This document shows positions 7,480 through 13,195 of a stretch of 13,195 nt of DNA, piece after piece. The position numbers were made by a program, and so were the translations under genes. The notes under the pieces are model-generated. The model worked only from the letters and a program-made list of their open reading frames with translations, was not told the DNA's origin and made no database searches. Origin of the DNA: Paracoccaceae bacterium (GTDB lineage: Bacteria > Pseudomonadota > Alphaproteobacteria > Rhodobacterales > Rhodobacteraceae); NCBI GenBank assembly GCA_024742655.1, contig JANSYB010000013.1:1-13195 (forward strand), given 5' to 3'. Every line of letters starts with the position of its first letter. Position 1 is the first letter of the stretch.

Positions 7480-7775
7480 CAGAGAAACTGAGTGAGACCG
7501 CCCGCAAGACCACGCTGGAGCCCTTGCTGGGGGCGGGTTGGAGCATGGTCGAAGGGCGCGACGCGATTGCCAAAACCTACAGCTTTGCCAATTTCGTCGA
7601 GGCGTTCGGCTTCATGACCCGGGCGGCACTGTGGGCCGAGAAATGGAATCACCATCCCGAATGGTTCAACGTCTATAACCGGGTCGATGTCACCCTGAGC
7701 ACCCATGACGTGGACGGGCTGAGCACGCTGGATGTCAAGCTGGCCCGCAAGATGGACACGCTGACCGAGGGCTGA
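7476..7775 (+). CDS. Pterin-4a-carbinolamine dehydratase
   Basis: A 99-residue protein of the PCD/DCoH/PhhB family, which dehydrates 4a-hydroxytetrahydropterin so that the cofactor of aromatic amino-acid hydroxylases can be recycled. The signature KWNHHPEW (56-63) with His59-His60 is present, as are His77 and the VDVTLSTHD segment. Length is normal for the family. The start is GTG at 7476, overlapping the upstream TGA, with an excellent GGAGGAG at 7464-7470. No phenylalanine hydroxylase gene lies in the window, so the physiological partner is unclear; in bacteria lacking it, PCD-like proteins may serve other pterin pathways. The gene ends inside the outer stem of a structured element (7774-7843). 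Confidence 0.9.
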   Translation: MTEKLSETARKTTLEPLLGAGWSMVEGRDAIAKTYSFANFVEAFGFMTRAALWAEKWNHHPEWFNVYNRVDVTLSTHDVDGLSTLDVKLARKMDTLTEG

Positions 7776-7843
7776 GGCCGGGGACGAGAAAATTCTGCGA
7801 ATTTTCTGCTTTTCTTCGCAGAAGAAAAGCCTGCCCCGACCTC
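7774..7843. terminator. Twin-hairpin, loop-complementary bidirectional terminator candidate
   Basis: Two abutting hairpins lie between convergent genes. Hairpin 1 (7787-7807) has an 8-bp stem and loop CTGCG. Hairpin 2 (7808-7830) has a perfect 9-bp stem and loop CGCAG. The loops are exact reverse complements of each other, and TTCTGCGAA (7793-7801) can instead pair fully with TTCGCAGAA (7815-7823). An outer stem, GAGGCCGGGG (7774-7783) against CCCCGACCTC (7834-7843), pairs at 9 of 10 positions. The structure reads similarly on both strands, which suits termination of both the dehydratase operon and the peroxiredoxin gene. The function is inferred from position and structure. Confidence 0.65.
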
Positions 7844-7850
7844 GCAATCC

Positions 7851-8339
7851 TCACATGGCGGCCAGAAGGCTCTCGCCGGCCGAGGTTTCGCAAACGCCTG
7901 GGTTCTCCTCGGCGTGCATTAGCGTCACGGTGCCGTCCTCGACCAGCATCGCGTAACGCTTGGAGCGGTCGATAAGGCCGACGGGCGGGGCCGTGAAATC
8001 CATTCCGATCGCCTTGGTAAAGGCCGCCTCGGGATCCCCCAGCATGGTGATGCCGGCGCTGTCGGCGCCTGTCGCCTCTGCCCAGGATTTCATCACGAAG
8101 GGGTCATTGACCGACACGCAGATGATCTCCTCGACGCCCTCTTTGGCGAACGCATACCTGGTCCGGACAAAACTGGGCACATGGGCGGAATGGCAGGTCG
8201 GCGTGAACGCGCCGGGAACGGCAAAGATCACCACCTTGCGTCCCGCGGTCTTGTCGGAAAGCTGCACGGCCTCGGGGCCCTCGCTGCCCATCATGTAAAG
8301 CGTTGCGTCGGGGAGTTTGTCGCCAGTGGAAAGGGTCAT
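7851..8339 (-). CDS. Prx5/AhpE-like peroxiredoxin
   Basis: A 162-residue thiol peroxidase of the Prx5 subfamily that reduces hydrogen peroxide and organic hydroperoxides in the cytoplasm. The active-site segment PGAFTPTCHSAHVP places the peroxidatic cysteine at Cys49, with Thr46 and a later Arg125 (IDRSKRYAMLVEDG) matching family positions. Cys74 and Cys150 (NPGVCETSAGES) are additional; Cys150 is the plausible resolving cysteine. There is no fused glutaredoxin domain. The start at 8339 is chosen because MTLSTGDKLPDATL is the normal family N-terminus and AGGA lies seven nt upstream. A longer open frame to 8411 encodes a low-complexity leader and would cross the divergent promoter region. It is divergent from a ferredoxin-reductase-like gene and convergent with the dehydratase operon. 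Confidence 0.92.
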   Translation of the reverse strand: MTLSTGDKLPDATLYMMGSEGPEAVQLSDKTAGRKVVIFAVPGAFTPTCHSAHVPSFVRTRYAFAKEGVEEIICVSVNDPFVMKSWAEATGADSAGITMLGDPEAAFTKAIGMDFTAPPVGLIDRSKRYAMLVEDGTVTLMHAEENPGVCETSAGESLLAAM

Positions 8340-8425
8340 GGTCGCATCCTGTCTATCGTTTGCGTTCGGGTTCAGTGTAGTTATAGGCTGCGGCCCGCCG
8401 GGGGCCATCAAAATCGGAGGGGTAC
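8340..8425. promoter_or_regulatory. Divergent promoter region, peroxiredoxin/reductase
   Basis: This 86-nt gap separates two divergent redox genes and must hold both promoters. A sigma70-like pair for the plus strand is TTGCGT (8360-8365) with 16 nt to TATAGG (8382-8387). The complementary strand shows TATAAC at 8385-8380 as a possible minus-strand -10, so the two -10 elements would overlap. A GGCCC-GCCGG-GGGCC hairpin (8392-8406) sits just before the reductase ribosome-binding site (GGAGGGG, 8416-8422). The promoter calls are by eye and weak. Confidence 0.4.
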
Positions 8426-9631
8426 ATGTCGGGAATCGTCGTCATCGGGGCCGGCCAGGCGGGCAGTTCGCTTGTCGCCAAGCTGAGAACGCTGGGATAT
8501 GACGGCGCGATCACGCTGATCGGCGAAGAGCATGCCCCCCCCTATCAGCGCCCGCCGCTGTCCAAGAAATACCTGCTGGGCGAGATGGACCTTGAGCGTC
8601 TGTTCCTGCGCGCCGAAAGCTTTTACGGCGAAAACGGCATCGACCTGCATCTCGACGAACGTGTCGATGCCATCGACCGGGCCGACAACGTGGTGATCGC
8701 CGGGGGGCGAACGGTGCGCTATGACCAGCTTGTTCTGACCACCGGCTCGGTGCCGCGTCGCCTGCCCGGCGCGATCGGGGGCGAGTTGGCCGGGGTCTAC
8801 GTCGTGCGTGACCTCAAGGATGTGGACAGCATGGCGCCCGAGTTCCGCGGAGGTGCGCATGTCCTGATCGTGGGCGGGGGATATATCGGTCTGGAGGCGG
8901 CGGCCGTGGCGGCCAGCAAGGGTCTGAAGGTCACGCTGGTCGAGATGGCGGACCGCATCCTACAGCGTGTGGCCGCGCCCGAGACCTCGGATTACTTTCG
9001 TGACCTGCACAAGCGGCACGGCGTTGATATCCGCGAGGGTGTGGGCCTCGAGACCTTGCTGGGCGAAGGCCGCGTGACCGGTGCGCGGCTGTCCGATGGC
9101 AGCGCACTCGACGTTGATTTCGTGATCGTGGGCGTGGGTATAACGCCCGCCACGGCGCTGGCCGAGGCCGCCGGGCTGGAGATCGAGAACGGCATCAAGG
9201 TCGACGACCACGGGCGCACGAACGACCCGTCGATCTGGGCCGCGGGCGATTGCGCCTCTTTCCCGCATCAGGGTGGGCGGATCCGGCTGGAAAGCGTGCC
9301 CAATGCCATCGACATGGCCGAATGCGTGGCCGAAAACATCATGGGCGCAGGCAAGACCTATGTGCCGCAGCCATGGTTCTGGTCGGACCAATACGATGTG
9401 AAACTGCAGATCGCCGGGCTGAACACCGGCTATGACCGGGTCGTGACGCGGCAGGGCGATAGCGGTGTGTCCTTCTGGTACTTCAGGGGCGATCAGCTGC
9501 TGGCGGTGGACGCGGCCAATGATGCGCGGGCCTACATGGTCGGCAAGCGCCTGATCGACAGTGGCAAGACCGCCGATCCGGATATGGTCGCCCACCCCGA
9601 GACCGACCTCAAGGCGTTGCTGCGGGCGTGA
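8426..9631 (+). CDS. FAD-dependent ferredoxin reductase-like oxidoreductase
   Basis: A 401-residue flavoprotein of the putidaredoxin/rhodocoxin reductase type, which moves electrons from NAD(P)H through FAD to a [2Fe-2S] ferredoxin. It shows an N-terminal FAD motif GAGQAG (8-13), PPYQRPPLSKKYL (38-50), a second dinucleotide motif GGGYIG (150-155) followed by Glu173 at the end of the second strand (suggesting NADH preference), and WAAGDCASFP (271-280) contacting FAD. The C-terminal reductase domain includes PWFWSDQYDVKLQIAGL (316-332). The start at 8426 follows GGAGGGG at 8416-8422. No ferredoxin, P450 or dioxygenase gene accompanies it. Its stop overlaps the GTG start of rsmD, probably a packing effect rather than shared function. 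The electron acceptor cannot be told from sequence. Confidence 0.9.
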   Translation: MSGIVVIGAGQAGSSLVAKLRTLGYDGAITLIGEEHAPPYQRPPLSKKYLLGEMDLERLFLRAESFYGENGIDLHLDERVDAIDRADNVVIAGGRTVRYDQLVLTTGSVPRRLPGAIGGELAGVYVVRDLKDVDSMAPEFRGGAHVLIVGGGYIGLEAAAVAASKGLKVTLVEMADRILQRVAAPETSDYFRDLHKRHGVDIREGVGLETLLGEGRVTGARLSDGSALDVDFVIVGVGITPATALAEAAGLEIENGIKVDDHGRTNDPSIWAAGDCASFPHQGGRIRLESVPNAIDMAECVAENIMGAGKTYVPQPWFWSDQYDVKLQIAGLNTGYDRVVTRQGDSGVSFWYFRGDQLLAVDAANDARAYMVGKRLIDSGKTADPDMVAHPETDLKALLRA

Positions 9632-10185
9632 GGATCATCGGCGGTGCGTTCCGGGGCCGCAGGCTGGCCAGTGTCGGCAAGGGGGATGAGGCCGCACGGC
9701 TGCGCCCCACCTCTGACCGGGTGCGCGAAAGCCTGTTCAACGTGCTGATGAGCGGTCACCGCGAAGCGGTCGAAGGTGCCCGAGTTCTGGATCTTTTCGC
9801 TGGCACGGGCGCGCTGGGCCTCGAGGCGCTGTCGCGCGGTGCGGCAGAGGTGGTCTTCGTGGAAAACGGCCGGGCGGCTCAGCGGATTCTGCGCGAGAAT
9901 ATCGCCTTGTGCGGGGTAGAGGGCCAAACCCGCGTGATCGCACGGGATGCCCGCAAGCCGGGCCCTGCGCCCGATGGCCCGTTCGATCTGGTGTTTCTCG
10001 ATCCGCCCTATGGCAAGGGGCTGGGCGAGGCCGCGCTGGCCGCCGCCCTGACAGGTGGGTGGATCGCGCCGGGCGCGCTGATCGTGTGGGAGGAGGGGGG
10101 CGGGGTAACGCCGCCGCCTGACCTGACGCTGCTGGACGAGCGTCGCTATGGTGACACGGTAATTCGGCTATTCAACGTAGCTTGA
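9628..10185 (+). CDS. rsmD: 16S rRNA (guanine(966)-N(2))-methyltransferase RsmD
   Basis: A 185-residue SAM-dependent methyltransferase that modifies G966 of 16S rRNA in the 30S subunit. Diagnostic features are the N-terminal MRIIGGAFRGRRL, LRPTSDRVRESLFNVL (25-40), the SAM-binding DLFAGTGALGLEALSRGA (55-72) and the catalytic DPPY (125-128). Length matches the family. The start is GTG at 9628, overlapping the upstream TGA (GTGA). The internal sequence at the end of the reductase gene offers no strong ribosome-binding site, so expression likely depends on translational coupling. It converges on the UbiH-family gene with 20 nt between stops; a small CGGTG-CTT-CACCG hairpin (10188-10200) lies in that gap. 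Confidence 0.95.
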   Translation: MRIIGGAFRGRRLASVGKGDEAARLRPTSDRVRESLFNVLMSGHREAVEGARVLDLFAGTGALGLEALSRGAAEVVFVENGRAAQRILRENIALCGVEGQTRVIARDARKPGPAPDGPFDLVFLDPPYGKGLGEAALAAALTGGWIAPGALIVWEEGGGVTPPPDLTLLDERRYGDTVIRLFNVA

Positions 10186-10205
10186 ACCGGTGCTTCACCG
10201 CCCGC

Positions 10206-11420
10206 TCAGCCCTTCATCAATTCTGGCAGATCCCCGGTCAGGCCCGCGGCCTCGCGGATGAAACCGCGGCGCAGCGCGGGCATGGCGTTGATCGCGCCCA
10301 TACCAAGGTCACGGGCGCAACGCAGCAGCGGATTGTCATTTGAAAACAGTCGATTGGTGATGTCCGTCGTCAGGGCCAGCGTCGCCGTGTCAAACCGGCG
10401 CCATTGCTGATACCGCGCCAGAACGTCCGGTGCGCCGAAATCCTCGCCGCGCCGGGTGGCTTCGGTGATCACCTGTGTCAACGCACCGATGTCGCGCAGC
10501 CCGGCATTCAGCCCCTGACCGGCGATCGGGTGCAGGCCATGTGCCGCGTCCCCGGCCAGTGCGACCCGGTCGGCCACGAAACTGTTGGCGAGGCTCAGGC
10601 CAAGCGGATAGGTATAGCGTTTGCCGCGCAGCTTCAGCGCACCCAGAAAATCGCCGAAACGCGGCCGTAGAACCTCCATGAAATCTGCATCCGAAAGCGC
10701 ATCGAACCGCGCCGCCGTGTCCGCGCTTTCCGACCAGACGATGGAACTGACATTGCCGGGCAGGGGCAGGATGGCCAGCGGCCCCGGGGGCATGAAGAAC
10801 TGATGTGCGATACCGTTATGGGGCATCTCATGTTCGATGGCGGCGACCAGTGCCGTCTGACCATAACCCCACCCGGTGCGCGTGATCCCGGCACGCGCCG
10901 CCGTGCCGGAACCGCGCCCGTCGCAGCCCACGACAAGACCACCGGTCAGCATCTTGCCGGAGGCCAGAGTCAGGTTGATGCCATGCTCCGTCACCTCTTG
11001 CGCCACGACAGTGTCTGTCAACTGGGTGATGCGCGCCTCGGCCTGCATCGCCTCGAGAAAGGCCCGGCGCAGAAACCGGTCTTCGAGCATGTGGCCCATT
11101 GGTCCTTCCTCGATCTCGGCATGGTCGAAATGCAGGAAAAACGGCGACGGACCTTCGCCCGCCCGCCCGTCCGTCACCTTGATTTCCAGCATGGGCTGAG
11201 CGCTGTCGCGCACATGCGCCCAGATGCCGATGGCCTCAAGCAGTCGCACCGAGGCCAGTGCCAGCGCATAGGACCGCCCGTCGAATGCGGCGTTCTTGCG
11301 CACGGGCTCGGGCAGGGCATCGATCACCGTGACGGTGTGCCCTGCCTGCGCAAGCGCAAGGGCAAGAGCGGGGCCGTTCAAGCCGCCGCCGACGATCAGG
11401 ATATCGCTGTCACGTGTCAT
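10206..11420 (-). CDS. UbiH/UbiF/VisC/COQ6-family FAD-dependent hydroxylase
   Basis: A 404-residue flavin monooxygenase of the ubiquinone-biosynthesis hydroxylase family, which adds hydroxyl groups to the quinone ring using NAD(P)H and O2. It has the N-terminal FAD motif DILIVGGGLNG (6-16), the DG segment VVGCDGRGSGTAAR (163-176), and the family signature GDAAHGLHPIAGQGLN (290-305). Which ring position it acts on (UbiH-, UbiL- or UbiM-like) cannot be decided by eye, so no symbol is given. The start at 11420 is chosen because the FAD fold begins right after MTRDSD; GAGG lies only three nt upstream, a tight spacing. A longer frame to 11483 would add 21 residues ahead of the fold. The gene is transcribed away from the methyltransferase-like gene and converges on rsmD. 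Confidence 0.9.
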   Translation of the reverse strand: MTRDSDILIVGGGLNGPALALALAQAGHTVTVIDALPEPVRKNAAFDGRSYALALASVRLLEAIGIWAHVRDSAQPMLEIKVTDGRAGEGPSPFFLHFDHAEIEEGPMGHMLEDRFLRRAFLEAMQAEARITQLTDTVVAQEVTEHGINLTLASGKMLTGGLVVGCDGRGSGTAARAGITRTGWGYGQTALVAAIEHEMPHNGIAHQFFMPPGPLAILPLPGNVSSIVWSESADTAARFDALSDADFMEVLRPRFGDFLGALKLRGKRYTYPLGLSLANSFVADRVALAGDAAHGLHPIAGQGLNAGLRDIGALTQVITEATRRGEDFGAPDVLARYQQWRRFDTATLALTTDITNRLFSNDNPLLRCARDLGMGAINAMPALRRGFIREAAGLTGDLPELMKG

Positions 11421-11625
11421 GTGCCTCAATATGTCCGCCTGCGCGCCAATGTCCATGCGCCCGGGTGCCACGAAAGGGCGCAACCGGGCGACAAAGGCGA
11501 AAGAATTGAAAATTTTTGATGAAAAACAGGTGCAAAAAATAGATTTCCGCGTAATTTAACAGACGAGGCAGGCCCCAAGAGCAGAAAAACCGGGGTCGGA
11601 AAAAACGATAACAACCCTGGAGTCC
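11421..11625. promoter_or_regulatory. AT-rich divergent spacer before methyltransferase-like gene
   Basis: The 205-nt gap between the UbiH-family gene (minus) and the methyltransferase-like gene (plus) changes from GC-rich to clearly AT-rich at about 11500-11560, in contrast with everything around it. A possible plus-strand promoter is TTGATG (11516-11521), 18 nt, TAGATT (11540-11545). GGAG at 11619-11622 is the ribosome-binding site for the downstream gene. The promoter call is by eye only. Confidence 0.4.
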
Positions 11626-12534
11626 ATGATTATGGAAGCGCGTAAGCTACGTCCTGAGTCGGGCGATGTTACCGGCCCCGAATCCCAAGTCGAGCAGCCC
11701 CAGCCAAACAACAAGTTCATTCGCAGCCTGCAAAAGGAAGTGCGGATGTTGCGCACGGGTGGCGATCGCATGGACCTGTTCGGTGATCCCGTGCCCAAGG
11801 AATTACTGGGCGAATACGAGGTCGAGGATCTGGACGGGCAGCTGAGCCGCAATATCCAGAAGAAATACAAGAGCCGTCCGAACAACAACCGCCGCTGCTG
11901 GAACCGGGTTCAGCTGTTTTTGCCCGAACTGATGCATCACGACGCGGTCAGGCATCGGGTGCTCGAGATGTCGACGGCGCATGGTGGCATGCTCGAGGTG
12001 CTGCGCCACTTTGGCCATGACGTGGTGGGCAATGATTATGTCAATCTTGTCTCGACCGACGAGGAGCAGGACCGGGCGCTGTTTCGCGATGTGAACGACA
12101 CGAATTTCCAGCGCGAGTATGACGATTACGGCCTGCCTGTGCCCAAGCCGGGCGAGAAACTGTATGACTGGCCCTATCGCAGGATCATCGAGTCTATCGG
12201 TATCCCGATGTCCCTGTTCGATGCGGGGCAGGTGCCCTATCCGCACCGTGACAAGGAATTCGATGTTTTGATCTGCATGCAGGCCATCGAACACTATTGT
12301 CACCCCAAGGACTGGATGACCATTGTCGACGAATTCTGCCGGCTGACGCGCAAATCGATCGTGATCCTGCTGAACCCGATGCTCAAGAACATGGGCGGGG
12401 CGCCGCGCGACTATGCAAAGGCGTACCGTCAGGCCAAGCTGGACCTGCGCACCTATCGTCGCAACGGTTTTGCCTGCACGGGTTGCCACATGATGTGGGG
12501 CGAACCGGTGGGTTTCAAGCTGACCGCGATCTGA
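11626..12534 (+). CDS. Methyltransferase-like protein of unknown function
   Basis: A 302-residue protein that I do not recognise by name. The core resembles a class I SAM-dependent methyltransferase: strand and loop VLEMSTAHGG (112-121), a possible ribose-binding Asp137 after HDVVGND (131-137), and FDVLICMQAIEHYCHP (212-227), the usual position of a FDxVxxxxxxEH motif. The SAM loop is atypical, with STAHGG in place of GxGxG. The first 100 residues are polar and basic, without a known domain. The C-terminus carries CTGCH (284-288), and Cys218, Cys225 and Cys238 are nearby, so metal binding is possible. Start codons ATG 11626 and ATG 11632 both follow GGAG (11619-11622); spacing (3 versus 9 nt) favours the second. 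It stands alone, with its own AT-rich upstream region. Confidence 0.75.
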   Translation: MIMEARKLRPESGDVTGPESQVEQPQPNNKFIRSLQKEVRMLRTGGDRMDLFGDPVPKELLGEYEVEDLDGQLSRNIQKKYKSRPNNNRRCWNRVQLFLPELMHHDAVRHRVLEMSTAHGGMLEVLRHFGHDVVGNDYVNLVSTDEEQDRALFRDVNDTNFQREYDDYGLPVPKPGEKLYDWPYRRIIESIGIPMSLFDAGQVPYPHRDKEFDVLICMQAIEHYCHPKDWMTIVDEFCRLTRKSIVILLNPMLKNMGGAPRDYAKAYRQAKLDLRTYRRNGFACTGCHMMWGEPVGFKLTAI

Positions 12535-12554
12535 GAGGCACGCCTGCCCCTTGC

Positions 12555-12591
12555 CTTGACCTTGCGCATCTGACTTGATGCGGGGGTCAAG
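12555..12591. terminator. Imperfect 13-bp hairpin between methyltransferase-like gene and amidase
   Basis: CTTGACC (12555-12561) pairs with GGTCAAG (12585-12591), and CGCATC (12565-12570) pairs with GATGCG (12577-12582), around the loop TGACTT with a small 3x2 internal loop. It starts 21 nt after the upstream stop and ends 5 nt before the amidase ribosome-binding site. No T-run follows, so it could equally be an operator or a leader structure for the amidase. Confidence 0.5.
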
Positions 12592-12608
12592 CGAGCGGGG
12601 AGATGCAG

Positions 12609-13195
12609 ATGGACGCATGGCTGAGCATGAGCGCGGCGGATCTGGGCCGCGGGATCGGATCGGGCGAGATTTCGCCCGTGGATCTGACGGAAACCTATCT
12701 GGCTGCCATCGATGCCCACCCCGAACGCGACAGGATCTATTCTGTCGTCACCCATGACCGCGCCCGCGCCGAGGCGGCCGCCGCGCAGGCCCGTGCCGAG
12801 GCCGGTGTCCGGTTGGGCCCCCTCGACGGGGTGCCGGTCAGCTGGAAAGACCTCTTCGACAGCGCCGGTGTTACCACCGAGGCAGGCAGCCGCCTGCTGG
12901 AGGGGCGTGTGCCCGGCACGGATGCGACGGTTCTGCGCAATGCAACGATGGCCGGGCTGGTCTGTCTGGGCAAGACGCATATGAGCGAACTTGCCTTTTC
13001 CGGCATCGGTTTGAATCCGATGGCGGCCACGTCGCCCAATATCAACGATGCCGGTGCGGTGCCCGGTGGGTCCTCGTCCGGCGCGGCGGCGAGCGTGGCC
13101 TTTGATCTGGCCGCCTGCGGGATCGGATCGGATACCGGCGGGTCGGTGCGCATCCCGTCGGCCTGGAACGATCTGGTGGGCCTGAAGACGACGTC
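12609..13195 (+). CDS. Amidase signature family enzyme, N-terminal part
   Basis: The first 195 codons of an amidase-signature hydrolase; the gene runs off the right edge, where family members usually continue for another 230-300 residues. The Ser-cisSer-Lys triad is visible: Lys80 (VSWKDLFD), the Gly-Ser-rich PGGSSSGAA (152-160) with the cis-Ser at about Ser155, and the nucleophile Ser179 in GSDTGGSVRIPS (173-184), the 24-residue spacing expected. The family hydrolyses amides, and includes aryl amidases and GatA. The substrate is not readable here; no gatB or gatC is adjacent, so a GatA role is unlikely. The start at 12609 has GGGGAG six nt upstream; the in-frame ATG at 12603 touches that motif and is less likely. 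Confidence 0.88.
   Translation, partial: MDAWLSMSAADLGRGIGSGEISPVDLTETYLAAIDAHPERDRIYSVVTHDRARAEAAAAQARAEAGVRLGPLDGVPVSWKDLFDSAGVTTEAGSRLLEGRVPGTDATVLRNATMAGLVCLGKTHMSELAFSGIGLNPMAATSPNINDAGAVPGGSSSGAAASVAFDLAACGIGSDTGGSVRIPSAWNDLVGLKTT

Noticed and set aside
7774..7843. Twin-hairpin element as a retron msr/msd or mobile-element end
   Set aside because: No reverse transcriptase, transposase or target-site duplication is nearby; terminator or dispersed repeat is simpler.
8340..8411. Longer peroxiredoxin start at 8411
   Set aside because: The extra 24 residues are not family-like, and the frame would consume nearly the whole divergent promoter region up to the opposing gene's ribosome-binding site.
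10188..10200. CGGTG-CTT-CACCG mini-hairpin between rsmD and the UbiH-family gene
   Set aside because: A five-bp stem with a three-base loop and no T-run is within chance for this composition; mentioned only within the rsmD entry.
11568..11602. Possible hairpin GGCCCC with CCGGGGTC before the methyltransferase-like gene
   Set aside because: Only four to five pairs with a long A-rich loop; too weak to call.
1..13195. CRISPR arrays, tRNA or rRNA genes, transposases, integrases, toxin-antitoxin or phage genes
   Set aside because: None was seen on either strand; no regularly spaced repeats, cloverleaf genes or mobile-element proteins are present.

Overview
The window is high-GC, densely packed bacterial chromosome. 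Gene content and protein style point to an alphaproteobacterium, most likely Rhodobacteraceae (Roseobacter group). Supporting signs are an MlaA/MlaC pair, a PrtD-type type I secretion ABC protein with HlyD partner, a UbiH/VisC-family hydroxylase, a DUF482 FemAB-like acetyltransferase, many ATGA/GTGA stop-start overlaps, and a GCCTCCGGCGGGG intergenic box that I recall from related genomes (memory, not a search). It reads as ordinary core and shell genome. There is no transposase, integrase, CRISPR array, tRNA or rRNA.

Layout: (1) 2-205, 3' end of a class A penicillin-binding protein (+), converging on (2) 217-1609, mlaA-mlaC on the minus strand, overlapping by 11 nt and encoding periplasmic/outer-membrane lipid-transport parts. 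(3) A 168-nt divergent spacer, then a type I secretion ABC protein and its HlyD adaptor (1778-4821, ATGA overlap), closed by a perfect GC hairpin. (4) A four-gene + strand cluster, 5008-7775: RidA-like protein, glycerophosphodiester phosphodiesterase, FemAB-like acetyltransferase and pterin-4a-carbinolamine dehydratase. Two of its three junctions are 4-nt overlaps. (5) An unusual compact structure at 7774-7843: two abutting hairpins with mutually complementary loops inside a GC outer stem, between convergent genes. (6) A Prx5-type peroxiredoxin (-), divergent from a ferredoxin-reductase-like flavoprotein whose stop overlaps the start of rsmD. (7) A UbiH-family flavin monooxygenase (-), convergent with rsmD. 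(8) An AT-rich spacer, then a methyltransferase-like protein of unknown role. (9) A 13-bp imperfect hairpin, then the 5' part of an amidase-signature enzyme that runs off the window.

How the genes work together: mlaA and mlaC act in one pathway, retrograde phospholipid trafficking. The ABC and HlyD proteins form the inner-membrane part of one type I exporter, but its outer-membrane channel and substrate are not here. The ridA-like to dehydratase cluster looks co-transcribed but has no obvious common pathway. No clearly novel system stands out. The items most worth a second look are the twin-hairpin element, the methyltransferase-like gene with its non-canonical motif I, the orphan exporter, and the unexplained ridA/gdpd/FemAB/dehydratase operon.
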